Shown piece after piece: positions 1-10,151 of a stretch of 64,000 nt of DNA. This stretch comes from Conchocele bisecta (lineage: Eukaryota; Mollusca; Bivalvia; Lucinida; Thyasiridae), in assembly GCA_029237695.1 (NCBI GenBank), contig CM055279.1, positions 22,137,919 through 22,201,918 of the forward strand. The letters run 5' to 3'. A model generated the notes under the pieces. It made no database searches, was not told where the DNA came from, and saw only the letters and a list, made by a program, of their open reading frames with translations. The position numbers and the translations under genes are program-made. Every line of letters begins with the position of its first letter. Within the stretch, counting starts at the first letter, position 1.

Positions 1-190
1 CAGCTGTCTGCCATTCTATACCGATGCTGCTATGAAATGCCAGGCGGTACATGTGGTTCATTGATATCATGGTGTTTAACCATATATATTTACACTGTCA
101 TTAAAGGTAGGCACAAAATGATCTTTATATCGCAAAATAAACATTCATTCATTCATTCAAACATTCCTTGCTATCATGGTGTTTAACCTT

Positions 191-341
191 ATAGAGAATA
201 GTAGGTCAGTTCCGTGAATGGGAAAACATATCTGGCGCGGCACGGAAACGGGATGGGCTCGGCTCTCTGCCGAGCCCATCCCGTTTCCGTGCCGCGCCAG
301 ATATTTTTCCCATTCACGGGACTGACCTACTATTCTATTTA
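191..341. mobile_element. Family E foldback palindrome, copy E1
   Basis: Almost the whole element is one hairpin: the left arm from ATAGAGAATAGTAGG to about 263 is the reverse complement of 267-341, with a loop of only a few bases. The arms carry GTGAATGGGAAAA and TCTGGCGCGGCACGG, which recur in E2, E4, E5 and E8. No coding capacity, so a non-autonomous foldback/MITE is the simplest reading. Confidence 0.8.
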
Positions 342-531
342 TCCCGTCAGCATTGCAAATGGCTATGCAATGCAAAAAATAACCCCAGCCGCATCCTCTA
401 AATAGGAGAATCGACTAGTATGACAACCGCACATATTCATACGCAGTGATTAGGTCGTATTGACAGATATCAAAAATGTTTCACGGCACCGTGTTTCACG
501 GCACATACGCACTGTGTTGACGGGATAAATA
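337..531. mobile_element. M1 element, GTTGACGGGATAAA termini
   Basis: It begins TTTATCCCGTCAGCA and ends TGTTGACGGGATAAATA, so the ends are inverted repeats. It abuts E1, and the same M1-E junction recurs at 885, 1545, 6181 and 27410. The interior has the inverted pair GTTTCACGGCAC. Non-coding. Confidence 0.6.
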
Positions 532-644
532 TATTTACACTGTCCTTAAATTCATAATGAAAACGCCCATTCGACGTTTACATCCCAATAAAATACATTA
601 AACACACGTGACAACCATGGCTCAGAATTGGCAAATTCCCGTAA

Positions 645-717
645 TACAGTGAAAAATCTCTAAACCGGACACCCTGGGGACCTCCCAGGGTGTCCCGTTT
701 AGTGATGTTTCACTGTA
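645..717. mobile_element. Family D palindromic MITE, D1
   Basis: A compact hairpin starting ACAGTGAAAAATCTCTAAAC and ending GTGATGTTTCACTGTA around CCCTGGGGACCTCCCAGGG. Related copies lie near both TRIM-like genes. The CAGTG..CACTG ends beside TA resemble Tc1/mariner-pogo-type MITEs, but the superfamily is inference. Confidence 0.7.
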
Positions 718-762
718 GTATAGCGTTAAACTAGTAACTCATGCGTTTCAATTGATGCCAAT

Positions 763-890
763 ATAGATAATAATAGGTTATTGCCGTGAATGGAAAAACA
801 TATTTGACAAGTCTTGGGAAACGGGATCCCGTTTCCATGCCGCGCCAGATATTGTTTGCCCCTTCACCGCACTAACCTACTATTCTATTT
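763..890. mobile_element. Family E foldback, diverged copy E2
   Basis: Same ends as E1 (ATAATAGGTTATTGCCGTG on the left, CACTAACCTACTATTC on the right) and the same central GGGATCCCGTTTCC palindrome. Arms are less perfect than in E1, so this copy looks older or recombined. Confidence 0.65.
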
Positions 891-1053
891 ATCAAGTCAA
901 CACACCTACACATGGCTTTAAAATGCAAAAAAAAAAAATAACCCCAGCCACCGCTCATATTCATACGCAGTGATTAGGTCGTATTGACAGGATATCAAAA
1001 ATGTTTCACGGCACCGTGTTTCACGGCACATACGCACTGTGTTGACGGGGTAA
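885..1053. mobile_element. M1 element, second copy
   Basis: Starts at the E2 end with TTTATCAAGTCAACAC and ends CACTGTGTTGACGGGGTAAA. It contains CACGGCACCGTGTTTCACGG as in 337-531, and an A-run near 930. Confidence 0.55.
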
Positions 1054-1226
1054 AAAGCGATATACCACACCCCGGTGAGATATGCATGTACATTTATGCA
1101 CACCACAGCTCGCCGACTCGAGGCTGGGGGTGGGAGGCTGGGGGTGGGTGGTACTACAAGTGTGATCAGGTGCAGCGTATACAATGACCAAACCCCGCTG
1201 ACTTTATATTATGTTGACCTGAATAC

Positions 1227-1399
1227 ATAGAGAATAGTAGGTTAGTGCCGTGAATGGGAAAACATATCCGGCAAGGCTGAATAATTTCTTTATTTCTCAT
1301 CAGAAGTATATGTTATGACCACTCATTTGAACCGTCTCGCCGAGACGGTTCAAATGAGTGGTCACAACATATACTTTGGTTCAGAAATAAGGAAAATAG
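1227..1399. mobile_element. Family E shell with nested hairpin, E3
   Basis: The outer left end is the E terminus (ATAGAGAATAGTAGG). Inside, 1304-1375 is a near-perfect hairpin with arms reading AGTATATGTTRTGACCACTC and loop CTCGCCGAG. The same nested hairpin occurs within E6, E7 and E8 and in weaker form at 31.1 and 58.0 kb. A palindrome inserted into, or exchanged with, the E core explains it. Confidence 0.7.
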
Positions 1400-1551
1400 A
1401 TAGAGAATAGTAGGTTAGTGCCGTGAATGGGAAAAAATATCTGGCAAGGCTCAGGAAACGGGATGGGCGAGGCTCTGCCGAGCACATCCCGTTTCCGTGC
1501 CGCGCCAGATATTTTTTCCCATTCACGGCACTAACCTACAATTCTATTTAT
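1400..1551. mobile_element. Family E foldback palindrome, E4
   Basis: Directly abuts E3 and restarts with ATAGAGAATAGTAGG. The arms are nearly perfect through GTGAATGGGAAAA, and the centre is GGCGAGGCTCTGCCGAGC. Head-to-tail stacking with E3 and the following M1 copy makes a modular palindrome array. Confidence 0.8.
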
Positions 1552-1652
1552 CCCGTCAACACCTACAAATGACTGTAAAATGCAAAAATAGTATTGACTG
1601 GATAGCACAGTGTTTCACGGCACATACGCACTGTGTTGACGGGATAAATGTA
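1545..1652. mobile_element. M1 element, short third copy
   Basis: Begins TTTATCCCGTCAACACC and ends TGTGTTGACGGGATAAATG. Shorter than the copies at 337 and 885 through internal loss. Confidence 0.6.
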
Positions 1653-2112
1653 TGTTCAATGTCATCTAAATAAATATTAACAACCTCAGTGACCTAATAC
1701 CGTATCATGTGCATTGTATTAATACAAAATGTGATACATGTACATCTAATATAAATCTGACTAGAATCTCGTCCACGGCGAAAGTATTGTCATACATTGA
1801 AGGCCTGAACTCTTGAACGCAATTAATATACCATTCATTAACCCTATGCCCATGTGTTTTACTTTGCTATTATTACTTTCTTAAGACAAAGGGTAAACAC
1901 GCAATGTGGTGATTTTCTACTTTGTCATTTGGCTGCCGACATTTGGCGACGAGCCATATTTACCCATTAGTAATACTTAAATTATTTTCACGGAAAAATG
2001 TAATTATTTTTCGGGTTGTACATGGTAAACGAGGATAACGGTGGTTTTGCTGCCACTTATTGTTTTCAGCCACACACCTTGTAACATGATACTAGAAACA
2101 CAGAACACGAGT
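1653..2112. other. No gene or repeat recognised
   Basis: AT-rich DNA with a small imperfect hairpin near 1696-1736 and nothing else I can assign. Confidence 0.5.
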
Positions 2113-2117
2113 TTTCT

Positions 2118-2343
2118 GGGGCCCGTTTCACTTCGTACGACTTAAATCTTCGTAAGTGCAAATTCAGGATCGTCTGGAAATTTCAATTGATGGATTTACA
2201 TTTATTGAGCATAGGCTGCATATGCAGCCTATGCTCAATAAATGTAAATCCAATCATTGTGTACAAGAAAAATATTGTTAATGTGAAATTCACAGACTAT
2301 TATAATTTTGCACTTACGAAAATTTTGGTCGTAAGAGGTTTAG
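2118..2343. mobile_element. Family A palindromic MITE, A1
   Basis: One of nine copies of a roughly 240-bp element that is a single long hairpin. Arms run from GGGGCCCGTTTCACTAAAC through GGATTTACATTTATTGAGC to a TGCATATGCA-type centre and back. A1 has lost the last bases of its right end. Confidence 0.75.
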
Positions 2344-2514
2344 CGATCTGGATGCTTTACTGTGGCTCCCTTCTGAAAATACTGAATGATAAAAAAAACG
2401 CAATAGTGTTACAAAATACCACATATTCGCTAAATGACTATATATATCATATATGTGTAGTGTTACAATTTGCCATGTGTACAGCATCGTGTTCACGTTT
2501 CTGTTCCCATTGGA

Positions 2515-2660
2515 CACCCGTGGGAACGAATTGTTATTTCGTGGGAACGAATTGTTAAATTGAGGGAACAAATTGTTAAATTGAGGGAACGAATTGTTAT
2601 TTCGTGGGAACGAATTAATAAAAAAAATAATTATACGTCCCAGGTGGGACTCCGTACAAG
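2515..2660. repeat. Family Y minisatellite arm
   Basis: Tandem units of about 20 bp built on GTGGGAACGAATTGTT, followed by an A-rich stretch and GGTGGGACTCCGTAC. Related palindromic forms with ACGGAGCCC / GGGCTCCGT ends occur at 32.5-33.4 and 58.9-59.36 kb. Confidence 0.7.
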
Positions 2661-3003
2661 CCATCTCATCGGGATCTACAATGTGTGTAAACTCTGCATA
2701 ACTGTAGTATACCGGTACAAGTAACTGGGTTAAGTAGTTTTTCCTAGTTAATCGTTAACTCAGTCCGTACAGCGTACATTAAAACCCAGATAATGAACAG
2801 CTTAAGCCGGAAATGGACGACAGTGGATCCGGACTTCCGGTGCGGAGGAAGATTCACTTCTAAGAATAAACTTATTTTCATCCTTTGCCTGTGTAAACAA
2901 AACATCGAATTGAGTTGTATAGATCTGTGAATAGCTTCGTCTCCAATGTGCGTACGACGGTATTTCCACCTGTGCTGATACAACAACTGTACTTTGGTAA
3001 TTA

Positions 3004-3092
3004 CCTACGGAGCCCCGCAGGGGACATGATTTTTTTTTTATTAATTCGTTCCCACGAAATAACAATTCGTGTCCTCAATTTAACAATTGACT
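3004..3092. repeat. Family Y left end fragment
   Basis: Carries ACGGAGCCCCGCAGGGGAC, a T-run, ATTAATTCGTTCCCACG and two degenerate units in the opposite orientation to 2515-2660. The two pieces may be arms of one disrupted foldback element. Confidence 0.55.
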
Positions 3093-3103
3093 GTGGTGTA
3101 TAA

Positions 3104-3172
3104 TACATTTGGTCTGTTTAAAGTGCGTGGAGTCCTTAGAACTCCTCGCAAACTTTAAACAGACCAAATGTA
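3104..3172. repeat. Hairpin, CATTTGGTCTGTTTAAAGT arms
   Basis: Nineteen-base perfect arms (TACATTTGGTCTGTTTAAA and its complement) surround an inner GGAGTCC/GGAGTTC mini-stem. Single copy here. Confidence 0.7.
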
Positions 3173-3484
3173 GTCTGCACCCAAGTAGACGCAACAGCCC
3201 ATGGTTGTGTTAATTAATTATATTTACAGTCTACATTTGCTGATAGTTTCAAAAATGTAAATAACCAAATATGGCGTTAAAATTAAGAACAATCTGGTTT
3301 CACGTCATTTTGTCGCAACTCCTGGAAAAACGACGTTGCCGGTCAATAGCGTGACGTTATTGACAACCTCGTGGGAATTAATGAAGTCAAACGAACTTTA
3401 ACCAGTCAACAACACGGCGCGACGTCACGTGGGTCAAATGTATTGTTCTAGAATATATTCTAACTAGGGAGTCTATGAAAGAAC

Positions 3485-3731
3485 CAGGGGGCCGTTTCAC
3501 TAAACTTCTTACGACTAAAATGTTCGTAAGTTCAACCCTATGATAGTCTGTACATTTCACATTAACAATGTTTTCTTGTAAACAAGTATTGGATTTACAT
3601 TTATTGAGCATAGGCTGCATAAGCAGCCTATGCTCATTAAATGTAAATCCATCAATTGAACTTTCCAGACGATTCCAAATTTGCACTTACGAACATTTTA
3701 GTCGTACGAAGTTTAGTGAAACGGGCCCCTG
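3485..3731. mobile_element. Family A palindromic MITE, A2 (complete)
   Basis: Full-length, from CAGGGGGCCGTTTCAC to GTGAAACGGGCCCCTG, palindromic throughout. CAGGG..CCCTG ends are common in hAT-like and some other DNA transposons, but no clean target-site duplication was seen, so the superfamily stays open. Confidence 0.8.
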
Positions 3732-3833
3732 GAGGGAGACATTTGTTTCTCAAATGTATATTTGTAGGAAGGAGGAATATAGTAGTACAGCCACAGTAGG
3801 ATAATCGAATATTTGTACTGCCTTGCGGTACAA

Positions 3834-3907
3834 GTCGGCATTTATAGCGACGTGGTGGAGTGTTCGTCTCACACGCAGACGGCCTGGGTTCGATCCCAGC
3901 CGCCGAC
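3834..3907 (+). tRNA. tRNA-like sequence, probably SINE head or pseudogene
   Basis: Ends pair over six bases (GTCGGC / GCCGAC). There is a perfect T-arm (CTGGG TTCGATC CCAG) with the pol III B-box GGTTCGATCCC, and an anticodon-like stem CGTCT/AGACG with loop CACACGC, which would place CAC (Val) in the anticodon position. The D-arm is poor, and the base before the anticodon is A where U is expected. A working tRNA is therefore unlikely; a tRNA-derived SINE head or decayed tRNA fits better. Confidence 0.35.
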
Positions 3908-4023
3908 AAGATATTTTTCACGTTATAAGAAATTCCCCTCCTACTACACACGAACTACGAATATTATGAATGGGCGTTGCCATTATGAATTTATGGACAG
4001 TGTAAATAGTGTGGGTTATCACT

Positions 4024-4218
4024 AGCTGGGTCACAGGTTGAAGTAACGGACCGAGGTCTATAAATACATTAAATATACCTAAAAACATTAATAAGTGAAA
4101 AACATAAGCTAAAACAAATCCTTTACTCCCTCCTATACACAGTACCATTGAAGGTCCCATTGAGTAAATAATTTGTTTTTATAGACCTCGGTCCGTTACT
4201 TCAACCTGTGAGCTGGGT
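4024..4218. mobile_element. hAT-like MITE with perfect 8-bp TSD
   Basis: AGCTGGGT stands on both sides (4024-4031 and 4211-4218) of a 179-bp element. Its inverted ends read CACAGGTTGAAGTAACGGAC for over 30 bases. The interior is AT-rich and non-coding. An 8-bp duplication with short inverted ends is typical of hAT, P and a few other superfamilies; hAT is inference. Confidence 0.75.
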
Positions 4219-4248
4219 TACGTGTAATTGCTGGTGTAACCCGAATGT

Positions 4249-4292
4249 TCTGTCTGTAACGCAGGGCGTAAACCGCCCTGTATTACAGACAG
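4249..4292. repeat. Small hairpin
   Basis: TCTGTCTGTAACGCAGGGCG pairs with CGCCCTGTATTACAGACAGA around a five-base loop. No copy seen elsewhere. Confidence 0.6.
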
Positions 4293-4368
4293 AAACTGCG
4301 GGGTTATTGCAAATCGATACTAAACAGTTATGAAATACACTACGCCCGGTTCTATCATATGTAAGTAA

Positions 4369-4808
4369 CAGGGTGCATGATCACGTGGTTACAACAACAA
4401 CAACATGGTAGTGTTGAAAGCTCGCCCACTCCAAAGTAAGTATTATTTTATGTTTTCCTTAATATGAAACGGATTTTGATGAAATGTGGCGCAGCAAACG
4501 CGTCTTCATGAGCTGCATTTGGTGGTCTCGGGAGTGCGGCACATACTTGTCGATTTCCGTGTCAGGAAACATGGAAAATGTAATGATACACGGAAATCGA
4601 TTCTTCGCAAAAACGACAAAAGTTCGGGCCTAAATACCAAGGGACCACCAACTGCAGCTTAACAAGACGCGTTTGATGCGGCATAGTTCATCAAAGTCCG
4701 TTACATAATAAGAACAATATAAAAGAATATGCATTCTGAATCGGAAGCCTATCAGCTCTGGACATTTCAGTAGTTGTTGTTGTTGCAACAATGTGACCAT
4801 GCACCTTG
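4369..4808. mobile_element. Family B MITE, B1
   Basis: Ends CAGGGTGCATGATCACGTGG / CCATGCACCTTG with ACAACAACAACA just inside, and a central palindrome of CGGAAATCGATTCTTCGC-type arms. Flanks AGTAA (4364-4368) and CGTAA (4809-4813) fit a 5-bp target duplication with one change. Confidence 0.75.
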
Positions 4809-5041
4809 CGTAAGTAGTGCCTGCATATGTACTTACGTGTTCATACTTCCACTTCCATCCCCACAAGCATATAGATAATCACGGAACCAGCTTCATTCAG
4901 CGATGGGCCAACAACTTAATATATATGTAGTCAAAATGTGAGTAGCACAGTTAGAGTTCAACACTATCATTCAGCGACCACAATGAATCATGTCTGTCCG
5001 TTCGCAAATCGCCAACTGTATGTACGGGTATATGTATTTAT

Positions 5042-5285
5042 CAGGGGCCCGTTTCACTAAACTTCGTACGACTAAAATGTTCGTAAGTGCAAAATTATGA
5101 TATTCTGTAAATTTCAAATCTCCACCGTTTTCTTGTAAACAGGTATTGGATTTACATTTATTGAACATAGGCTGCATACAGCCTATGTTCAATAAATGTA
5201 AATACATCAATTGAAATTTCCAGACGATCCTAAATTTGCACTTACGAACATTTTAGTCGTACGAAGTTTAGTGAAACGGCCTCCA
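5042..5285. mobile_element. Family A palindromic MITE, A3
   Basis: Starts CAGGGGCCCGTTTCACTAAA and ends GTGAAACGGCCTCCAG. The centre is TAGGCTGCATACAGCCTA. Its right end touches a family F element. Confidence 0.8.
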
Positions 5286-5495
5286 GGTGACCTGCCCTGT
5301 ACTGACTGATAACATTTTGGTCTATCAGGCATTGACCTGATACAAACATCCGGGTTACACCGAAATGAAAACTGACGTTTTATTGGTCGGGTGACGTCAT
5401 GTGACGTTACCGAATTACGCCAGTGTAATTCCTACGCGTTTCCTATCCTTGCTTGATAAACTTGATATCTAAAGACACTAGCCTGGTATTCACTA
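5285..5495. mobile_element. Family F element, truncated copy F1
   Basis: Shares GACCTGCCCTGTACTGACTGA, the CATTGACCTGATACAAACAT stretch and the terminal CACTAGCCTGGTATTC with the longer copy at 17991-18393, but lacks most of the hairpin centre. Confidence 0.6.
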
Positions 5496-5692
5496 TGTGA
5501 CATCGACTGGCAGAATAATAATTTAATAAATTCAGTATAATAATTCTGCATACTTTTTAATCATCAAATATATGCAGTCATTAATCCTATATGGAATAAT
5601 GCATTTCGGGAAAAATAAATGATTACTCCCTCAAAGTATACTTAGCTAGATAAATATGCTTTGCAATTTTGGTGAATACGCTACTGGATATC

Positions 5693-5939
5693 CAGGGGGC
5701 CGTTTCACTAAACCTCGTACGATTAAAATGTTCGTAAGTGCAAATTTAGGATTGTCTGTAAATTTCAATTGATGGATTTACATTTATTGAGCATAGGCTG
5801 CATATGCAGCCTGTGCTCAATAAATGTAAATCCAACAATTGTTTACAAGAAAACATTGTTAATGTGAAATTTACAGACTATCATAATTTTGCACTTACGA
5901 ACATTTTAGTCGTAGGAAGTTTAGTGAAACGGGCCCCAG
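5693..5939. mobile_element. Family A palindromic MITE, A4 (complete)
   Basis: CAGGGGGCCGTTTCAC to GTGAAACGGGCCCCAG, with TGCATATGCA at the centre. The short open frame inside is only the palindrome arm. Confidence 0.8.
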
Positions 5940-6079
5940 GACACTACAGTTTGCTTAAACGTATCCCCAATGGTAAATTAATGTATTTTAACTGCTGCCA
6001 ATCACGAAAGCATGCCGTAAAGTGCTCATACATGTAACATGTATCGTTATTTAACCCGTAAAAACAGTCAACTTTATTG

Positions 6080-6181
6080 GTATCCTGTCAATACGACATA
6101 ATCACTGCGTATGCATATGTGCTGTGACTGGGGTTATTTCTTTGCATTTTAAAGCCGTTTGTAGGTGTTGACGGGATAAAT
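6080..6181. mobile_element. M1 element, reverse orientation
   Basis: Reads TATCCTGTCAATACGACATA to GTGTTGACGGGATAAATA, the reverse of the copy at 337-531, and again abuts an E element. Confidence 0.55.
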
Positions 6182-6317
6182 ATAATAGTAGGTTAGTGAC
6201 GTGAATTGGAACAATATCTGGCGCGGCACGGAAACAGGATGTGCTCGGCAGAGCCTCGCCCATCCCGTTTCCTAAGTCTTGCCAGATATTTCACGGCACT
6301 AATCTACTATTCTCTAT
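6182..6317. mobile_element. Family E foldback, E5
   Basis: TAATAGTAGGTTAGTGACGTG at the left, CACGGCACTAATCTACTATT at the right. Short indels leave the two arms unequal. Confidence 0.65.
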
Positions 6318-6358
6318 TTAACTGATGCAAATCACGAAAGCATGCCGTAAAGTGCTGA

Positions 6359-6761
6359 TACAGAAGGCGCGCCGGGCTGTCCAGTTTAGAGAGGTGCCAC
6401 CCTTATAAGGATACATGTAAACAATTGGCGATAAAAAATTACAATTTTCGAGGAGAAAAAAATCCTCAAAAATTGGCGATAAACAATTACAATTTTTGAG
6501 AAAAAAAAATCCTCAAAAATTGGCGATAAAAAATTACAATTTTCGAGAAAAAAAAAATTCCTCATAAATTGGCGATAAAAAATTACAATTTTCGAGAAAA
6601 AAAAAATCCTCAAAAATTGGCGATAAAAAATTACAATTTTCGAAAAAAAAACCCACTTTTTTTGTTCTCGAAAATTGTAATTTTTATCGCCAATTGTTTA
6701 CATGTATCCTTATAACGGTGGTACCGCTCTAAACTGGACAGCCCGGAGAACCTTCTGTCTG
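6359..6761. mobile_element. Family D element enlarged by an internal minisatellite, D2
   Basis: Arms of about 75 bp (ACAGAAGG..GGCTGTCCAGTTTAGAG..GGATACATGTAAACAATTGG) are inverted at 6359-6437 and 6668-6761. Between them lie about five units of roughly 50 bp containing TTGGCGATAAAAAATTAC and an A-run followed by TCCTCAAA. The array apparently grew inside the loop of a D-type palindrome. Confidence 0.7.
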
Positions 6762-7635
6762 GGGCCTCCGGCTCAGCGAGGTTCCATCGCTGGTACATGC
6801 AAATATCAATTGAAGCAATCAGACTTTCACAGCGTCGAACGTTACCGACTGTATTCAGACTGAGCGGAAATGTCATTAAAATTATAATCAATTTACACGG
6901 CGATGTTACATTTACTCGGAAACAATTTTATAATGAAACTGCTTCTTTGTAGCCTATCAACAATATCTGCCTAAATGATTTCGCCAATCGTCAGAACATT
7001 GCGTACATTACGGCAAAGGCCGCTGAATATTTCGAAGGAAATGAGAAACTAATCATGTATTAAGACTAAAATGTTACAAACATCTGATTTAAGTTACTGA
7101 AATGTGCAATCTGTCTGTATTTTAAGATCATCGTCCATCGCCATGTCGGCTTGTAATGCTCGGATATTCCCCGGATGTTAGCGCCAAAAAAGTGCGAAGA
7201 ATATCCGAATGATTGAAGAAATCAATTTCGCAGACATTCTATTATATTCGTCAATTTCATGCGTAATTTGCTCCATATTCCGACTCACTTGTGCTCTGCG
7301 AATGTGTCGATGATAGCCAATGAGAATGCATAACGTGAATCGAACTCTTGTCGTCTCGTTTTTCTACATGGACGAAAATTAGTATACCCGCTAGACATGC
7401 GCTGTCTGGTAAATTGTAATTTGGTTTGTAAATCAGGATTAAAGCGGATGGGCTGACTGATTTGAATCTACAGTGGTTGTAGCAACCATGTGCCCCATTT
7501 CGTCACTCACAGACAAATGTAACGTCTAACCAGTCATGATATTATTTCGTTAAGCTACCGACTCACTCCGCCAGAATCACAGGTTCTAACGGGACAAATT
7601 GCGATTATTTCACCGACTGAATTGCGAACACTAAA
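6762..7635. other. No gene or repeat recognised
   Basis: Ordinary-looking intergenic DNA on both strands; open frames are short and without recognisable motifs. Confidence 0.5.
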
Positions 7636-7678
7636 GATCCTGATCAGACTGCGCGGACGCGCAGTCTCATCTGGGTCT
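7636..7678. repeat. GATCAGACTGCGCG-type hairpin
   Basis: GATCCTGATCAGACTGCGCG pairs with CGCGCAGTCTCATCTGGGTC. Related hairpins occur near 25.3, 53.0 and 62.9 kb, each following GGCGAACAGTGTAGG. Confidence 0.55.
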
Positions 7679-7949
7679 TTGTTGATCGCTACGACACTAA
7701 CCATGGCTTCGTCAGACCGCGACCAGTGTCGAACGTGAGTGGGCGAGTCAGTCATGCATTGCACTGGTTGGACCGTGTATTAAGCGCGTTCAGTGGTGAA
7801 CGTTCACACATTTTCACATCCCGGTTCCTGCACTATTGACGTTATTCTTTCTATTGGAATTTTCGCGTATAAATAAATAATTCACTGGTCGATGTCTCAC
7901 TTGGGAAAACGTATTCAGCTGCTGTTTTAAAAGCTCAACAACGTATCTG

Positions 7950-8392
7950 TTAAAGGTACATGCCCACTCAGTCGGCACAAAATGTTCTTTATAGGAATTA
8001 TATATTAAGTGTATAATTGTGTCACTATTCCACCAGTTCTAAAAATCACAAGTGCCCGCTATACAGATATAATCATTTAGTTTACTGATAGTGACTCGCG
8101 GTGGTATGAGACTATTTTCATATGCAAATAAGGCATGATAATTATTTATACTAATTAAATGCTTCACCCGAGCAATAATACTTTCTACAGATTATAAAGT
8201 ATGATCATTGCACACCAAAATATAACTACAGATAATAAACAGTAATGTCCGTTAACATTTTAAGGAAACACGGTTATTGCCCCTGATATCAGTGTGGAAA
8301 TCTACGTCTGACATAAAATGTATAATAATACAAATCAATACGTGCGGTAATGGTGAATGAATGTTTAATTTGCCAGAAAATGTCACATCTAC
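7950..8392 (-). mobile_element. Family C TTAA element, C1, reversed and 5'-truncated
   Basis: Begins TTAAAGGTACATGCCCACTC and follows the family in reverse as far as TTGCCAGAAAATGTCACATC, then stops before the other terminus. The TTAA + AGGTACATGCCC end matches C3, the complete copy. Confidence 0.7.
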
Positions 8393-8840
8393 AGAATATA
8401 CAAAACGATCTGTCTCCCTATAGTATAACCTACTGTGTAGGCATGTACACCTTTAAAGTGGTTAAGTATATACTGATGCACAGTAAAGCAGTATTCAATT
8501 ATAATATAGCAGGCAATACAGTGTCACATAAGCCTGTCATAAATCATATATTATATATTTAGCTGTTATTCAAAGCTCTTCCCAATTGTATTTGCCAGAC
8601 TCAATACATATGGCTATACAACTGAATCTTCGTTGTGAGAGTTACATGTGCATGCGATGTGCATTCACAGTCTATATTGATCGGGTAGCTTGAGTTATCG
8701 GGGTTTATATGTACAAAGACCAATCAATGAAAACAACAGCAATACAAATTAATAAAACTAGAAATAGTCAATATTGAAATTAAACATTTGTTTGCATACA
8801 GTATACGTGTTGTTTGTTAGCTATTGACAAATCGCGCATT
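8393..8840. other. No gene or repeat recognised
   Basis: AT-rich, with no convincing coding or structured sequence. Confidence 0.5.
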
Positions 8841-8841
8841 T

Positions 8842-8972
8842 ATTATAGGAATGAATGGCCTTTTTGTGCAATTTATCGGGGTATAAACTTGGAAAAGTCA
8901 CCGGAATTCCCGCGACTTTTCCAAGTTTATATCCCCGATAAATTCCACAAAAAGGCCATTCATTCCTTATAA
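8842..8972. repeat. Long near-perfect hairpin, GGAATGAATGGCC arms
   Basis: About 60-base arms (TTATAGGAATGAATGGCC ... CTTGGAAAAGTC) with one or two mismatches around a loop near 8901-8912. Single copy in the window; transcription would give a hairpin RNA of dsRNA length. Confidence 0.8.
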
Positions 8973-9222
8973 TTGCAGCATTTGAAATAAATTCATCAAG
9001 AAAATGTGTTTATTTTCCCTTTTTTATAAGAATTATTTTAACTGCGCCTCACAGTTACGGAAAGTAGTTCGGCGTGGGAGTTTACTGGGATATAAATTTT
9101 GGACTTGCTACGAGCCAATCAAATGTTAGGGAATTGTGTAAATATTTGTGTGCTGGAATTATTCTCCAACATTCGCATTAATATATATAATGAATATGTA
9201 TTAACATTGTATAATGAAGTGC

Positions 9223-9431
9223 AAGTATAATATATAAAGAAAGTAATAACTCTAAGTTACAGGTTTCATGACTTACGTAAACCTTAGGTTTACGTTAATA
9301 AGTATTAAATAGGTGTTTACGGTTTTCGTTAATAAGTCTTAAATACATGTTTACGGTTTACGTTAATAAGTATTAAATAAGTCATGAAACCTGTAACTTA
9401 GAGTTTATTACTTTCTTTATATATTATACTT
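9223..9431. repeat. Long hairpin with tandem repeats in its loop
   Basis: About 55-base arms (AAGAAAGTAATAACTCTAAG and onward through GGTTTCATGACTTA). The loop, 9280-9375, holds three copies of a roughly 37-bp unit containing TTTACGTTAATAAGTATTAAA. Confidence 0.75.
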
Positions 9432-9964
9432 TCACTTATACCTTATATATATATATAATAAATATTATATAGATAATCATGATACTGTGTGCATGAAACT
9501 GTTGTTCAGAGACACATACATGTATAGTGAGTTCTAGGTGTATACATTTGTTATATGTTACAGGTAGTGTGGACAAATGTAAGGTATATACTGTATGAAA
9601 TCGTATGTACTGGTTACAGGCAACCATTAATATGCGAATATAATTGATTTGACTAAAATAAAAGGTGCAGCCTTATTCAAATCGCCGCACTCTTTTATAC
9701 TATTTCGCTGTAGCCTCTTATGTTACATGTATATTCACTTAATTGTAACCAAACAATACATGTCATATCAATTAAAACAATTCACATACAAATCCAAACT
9801 TTTCGTCAAATTCCGTTATCCATGTTCAAAGCAGTTTTATTCCGACATACAATTATTTATCTACACGTGTACGTATTTATGTTTACATCCCGTCATCGTA
9901 GAATAAGTTACGTCATATTCCGCCAGTCGATGTTCAAATTTCATGAGGTCACCCTTAAAATGCT
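9432..9964. other. No gene or repeat recognised
   Basis: AT-rich DNA; overlapping short open frames show no domain or codon pattern. Confidence 0.5.
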
Positions 9965-10151
9965 GAAATCAACGTTATCGTCTGCTGTTTATTTTATATT
10001 TTTACTTTTTTTCTCATGAAAAAAGCAACATGATTTGGCAGCACTTTACACTCATTTCCAACGGAAATGAGTCTAAAGCGCTGTCAAATCATGTTTTAAT
10101 TGAGAAAGAACAACAAATATAAAACAACAGCAGCAGATAATGTTAGTTTCA
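9965..10151. repeat. Long imperfect hairpin, ACATGATTTG core
   Basis: Arms of about 80 bases from GAAATCAACGTTATCG to its complement at 10136-10151. The inner stem AACATGATTTGRCAG/CTGTCAAATCATGTT closes on CATTTCCAACGGAAATG. Confidence 0.75.

Noticed and set aside
191..341. Possibility that palindromes are assembly or library inversion artefacts
   Set aside because: Similar palindromes with different sequence divergence recur at many loci, which an artefact would not produce. Single-copy hairpins remain worth read support.
3834..3907. Functional tRNA-Val gene
   Set aside because: T-arm and anticodon stem are good, but the D-arm is poor and the base before the anticodon is not T; listed only as tRNA-like.
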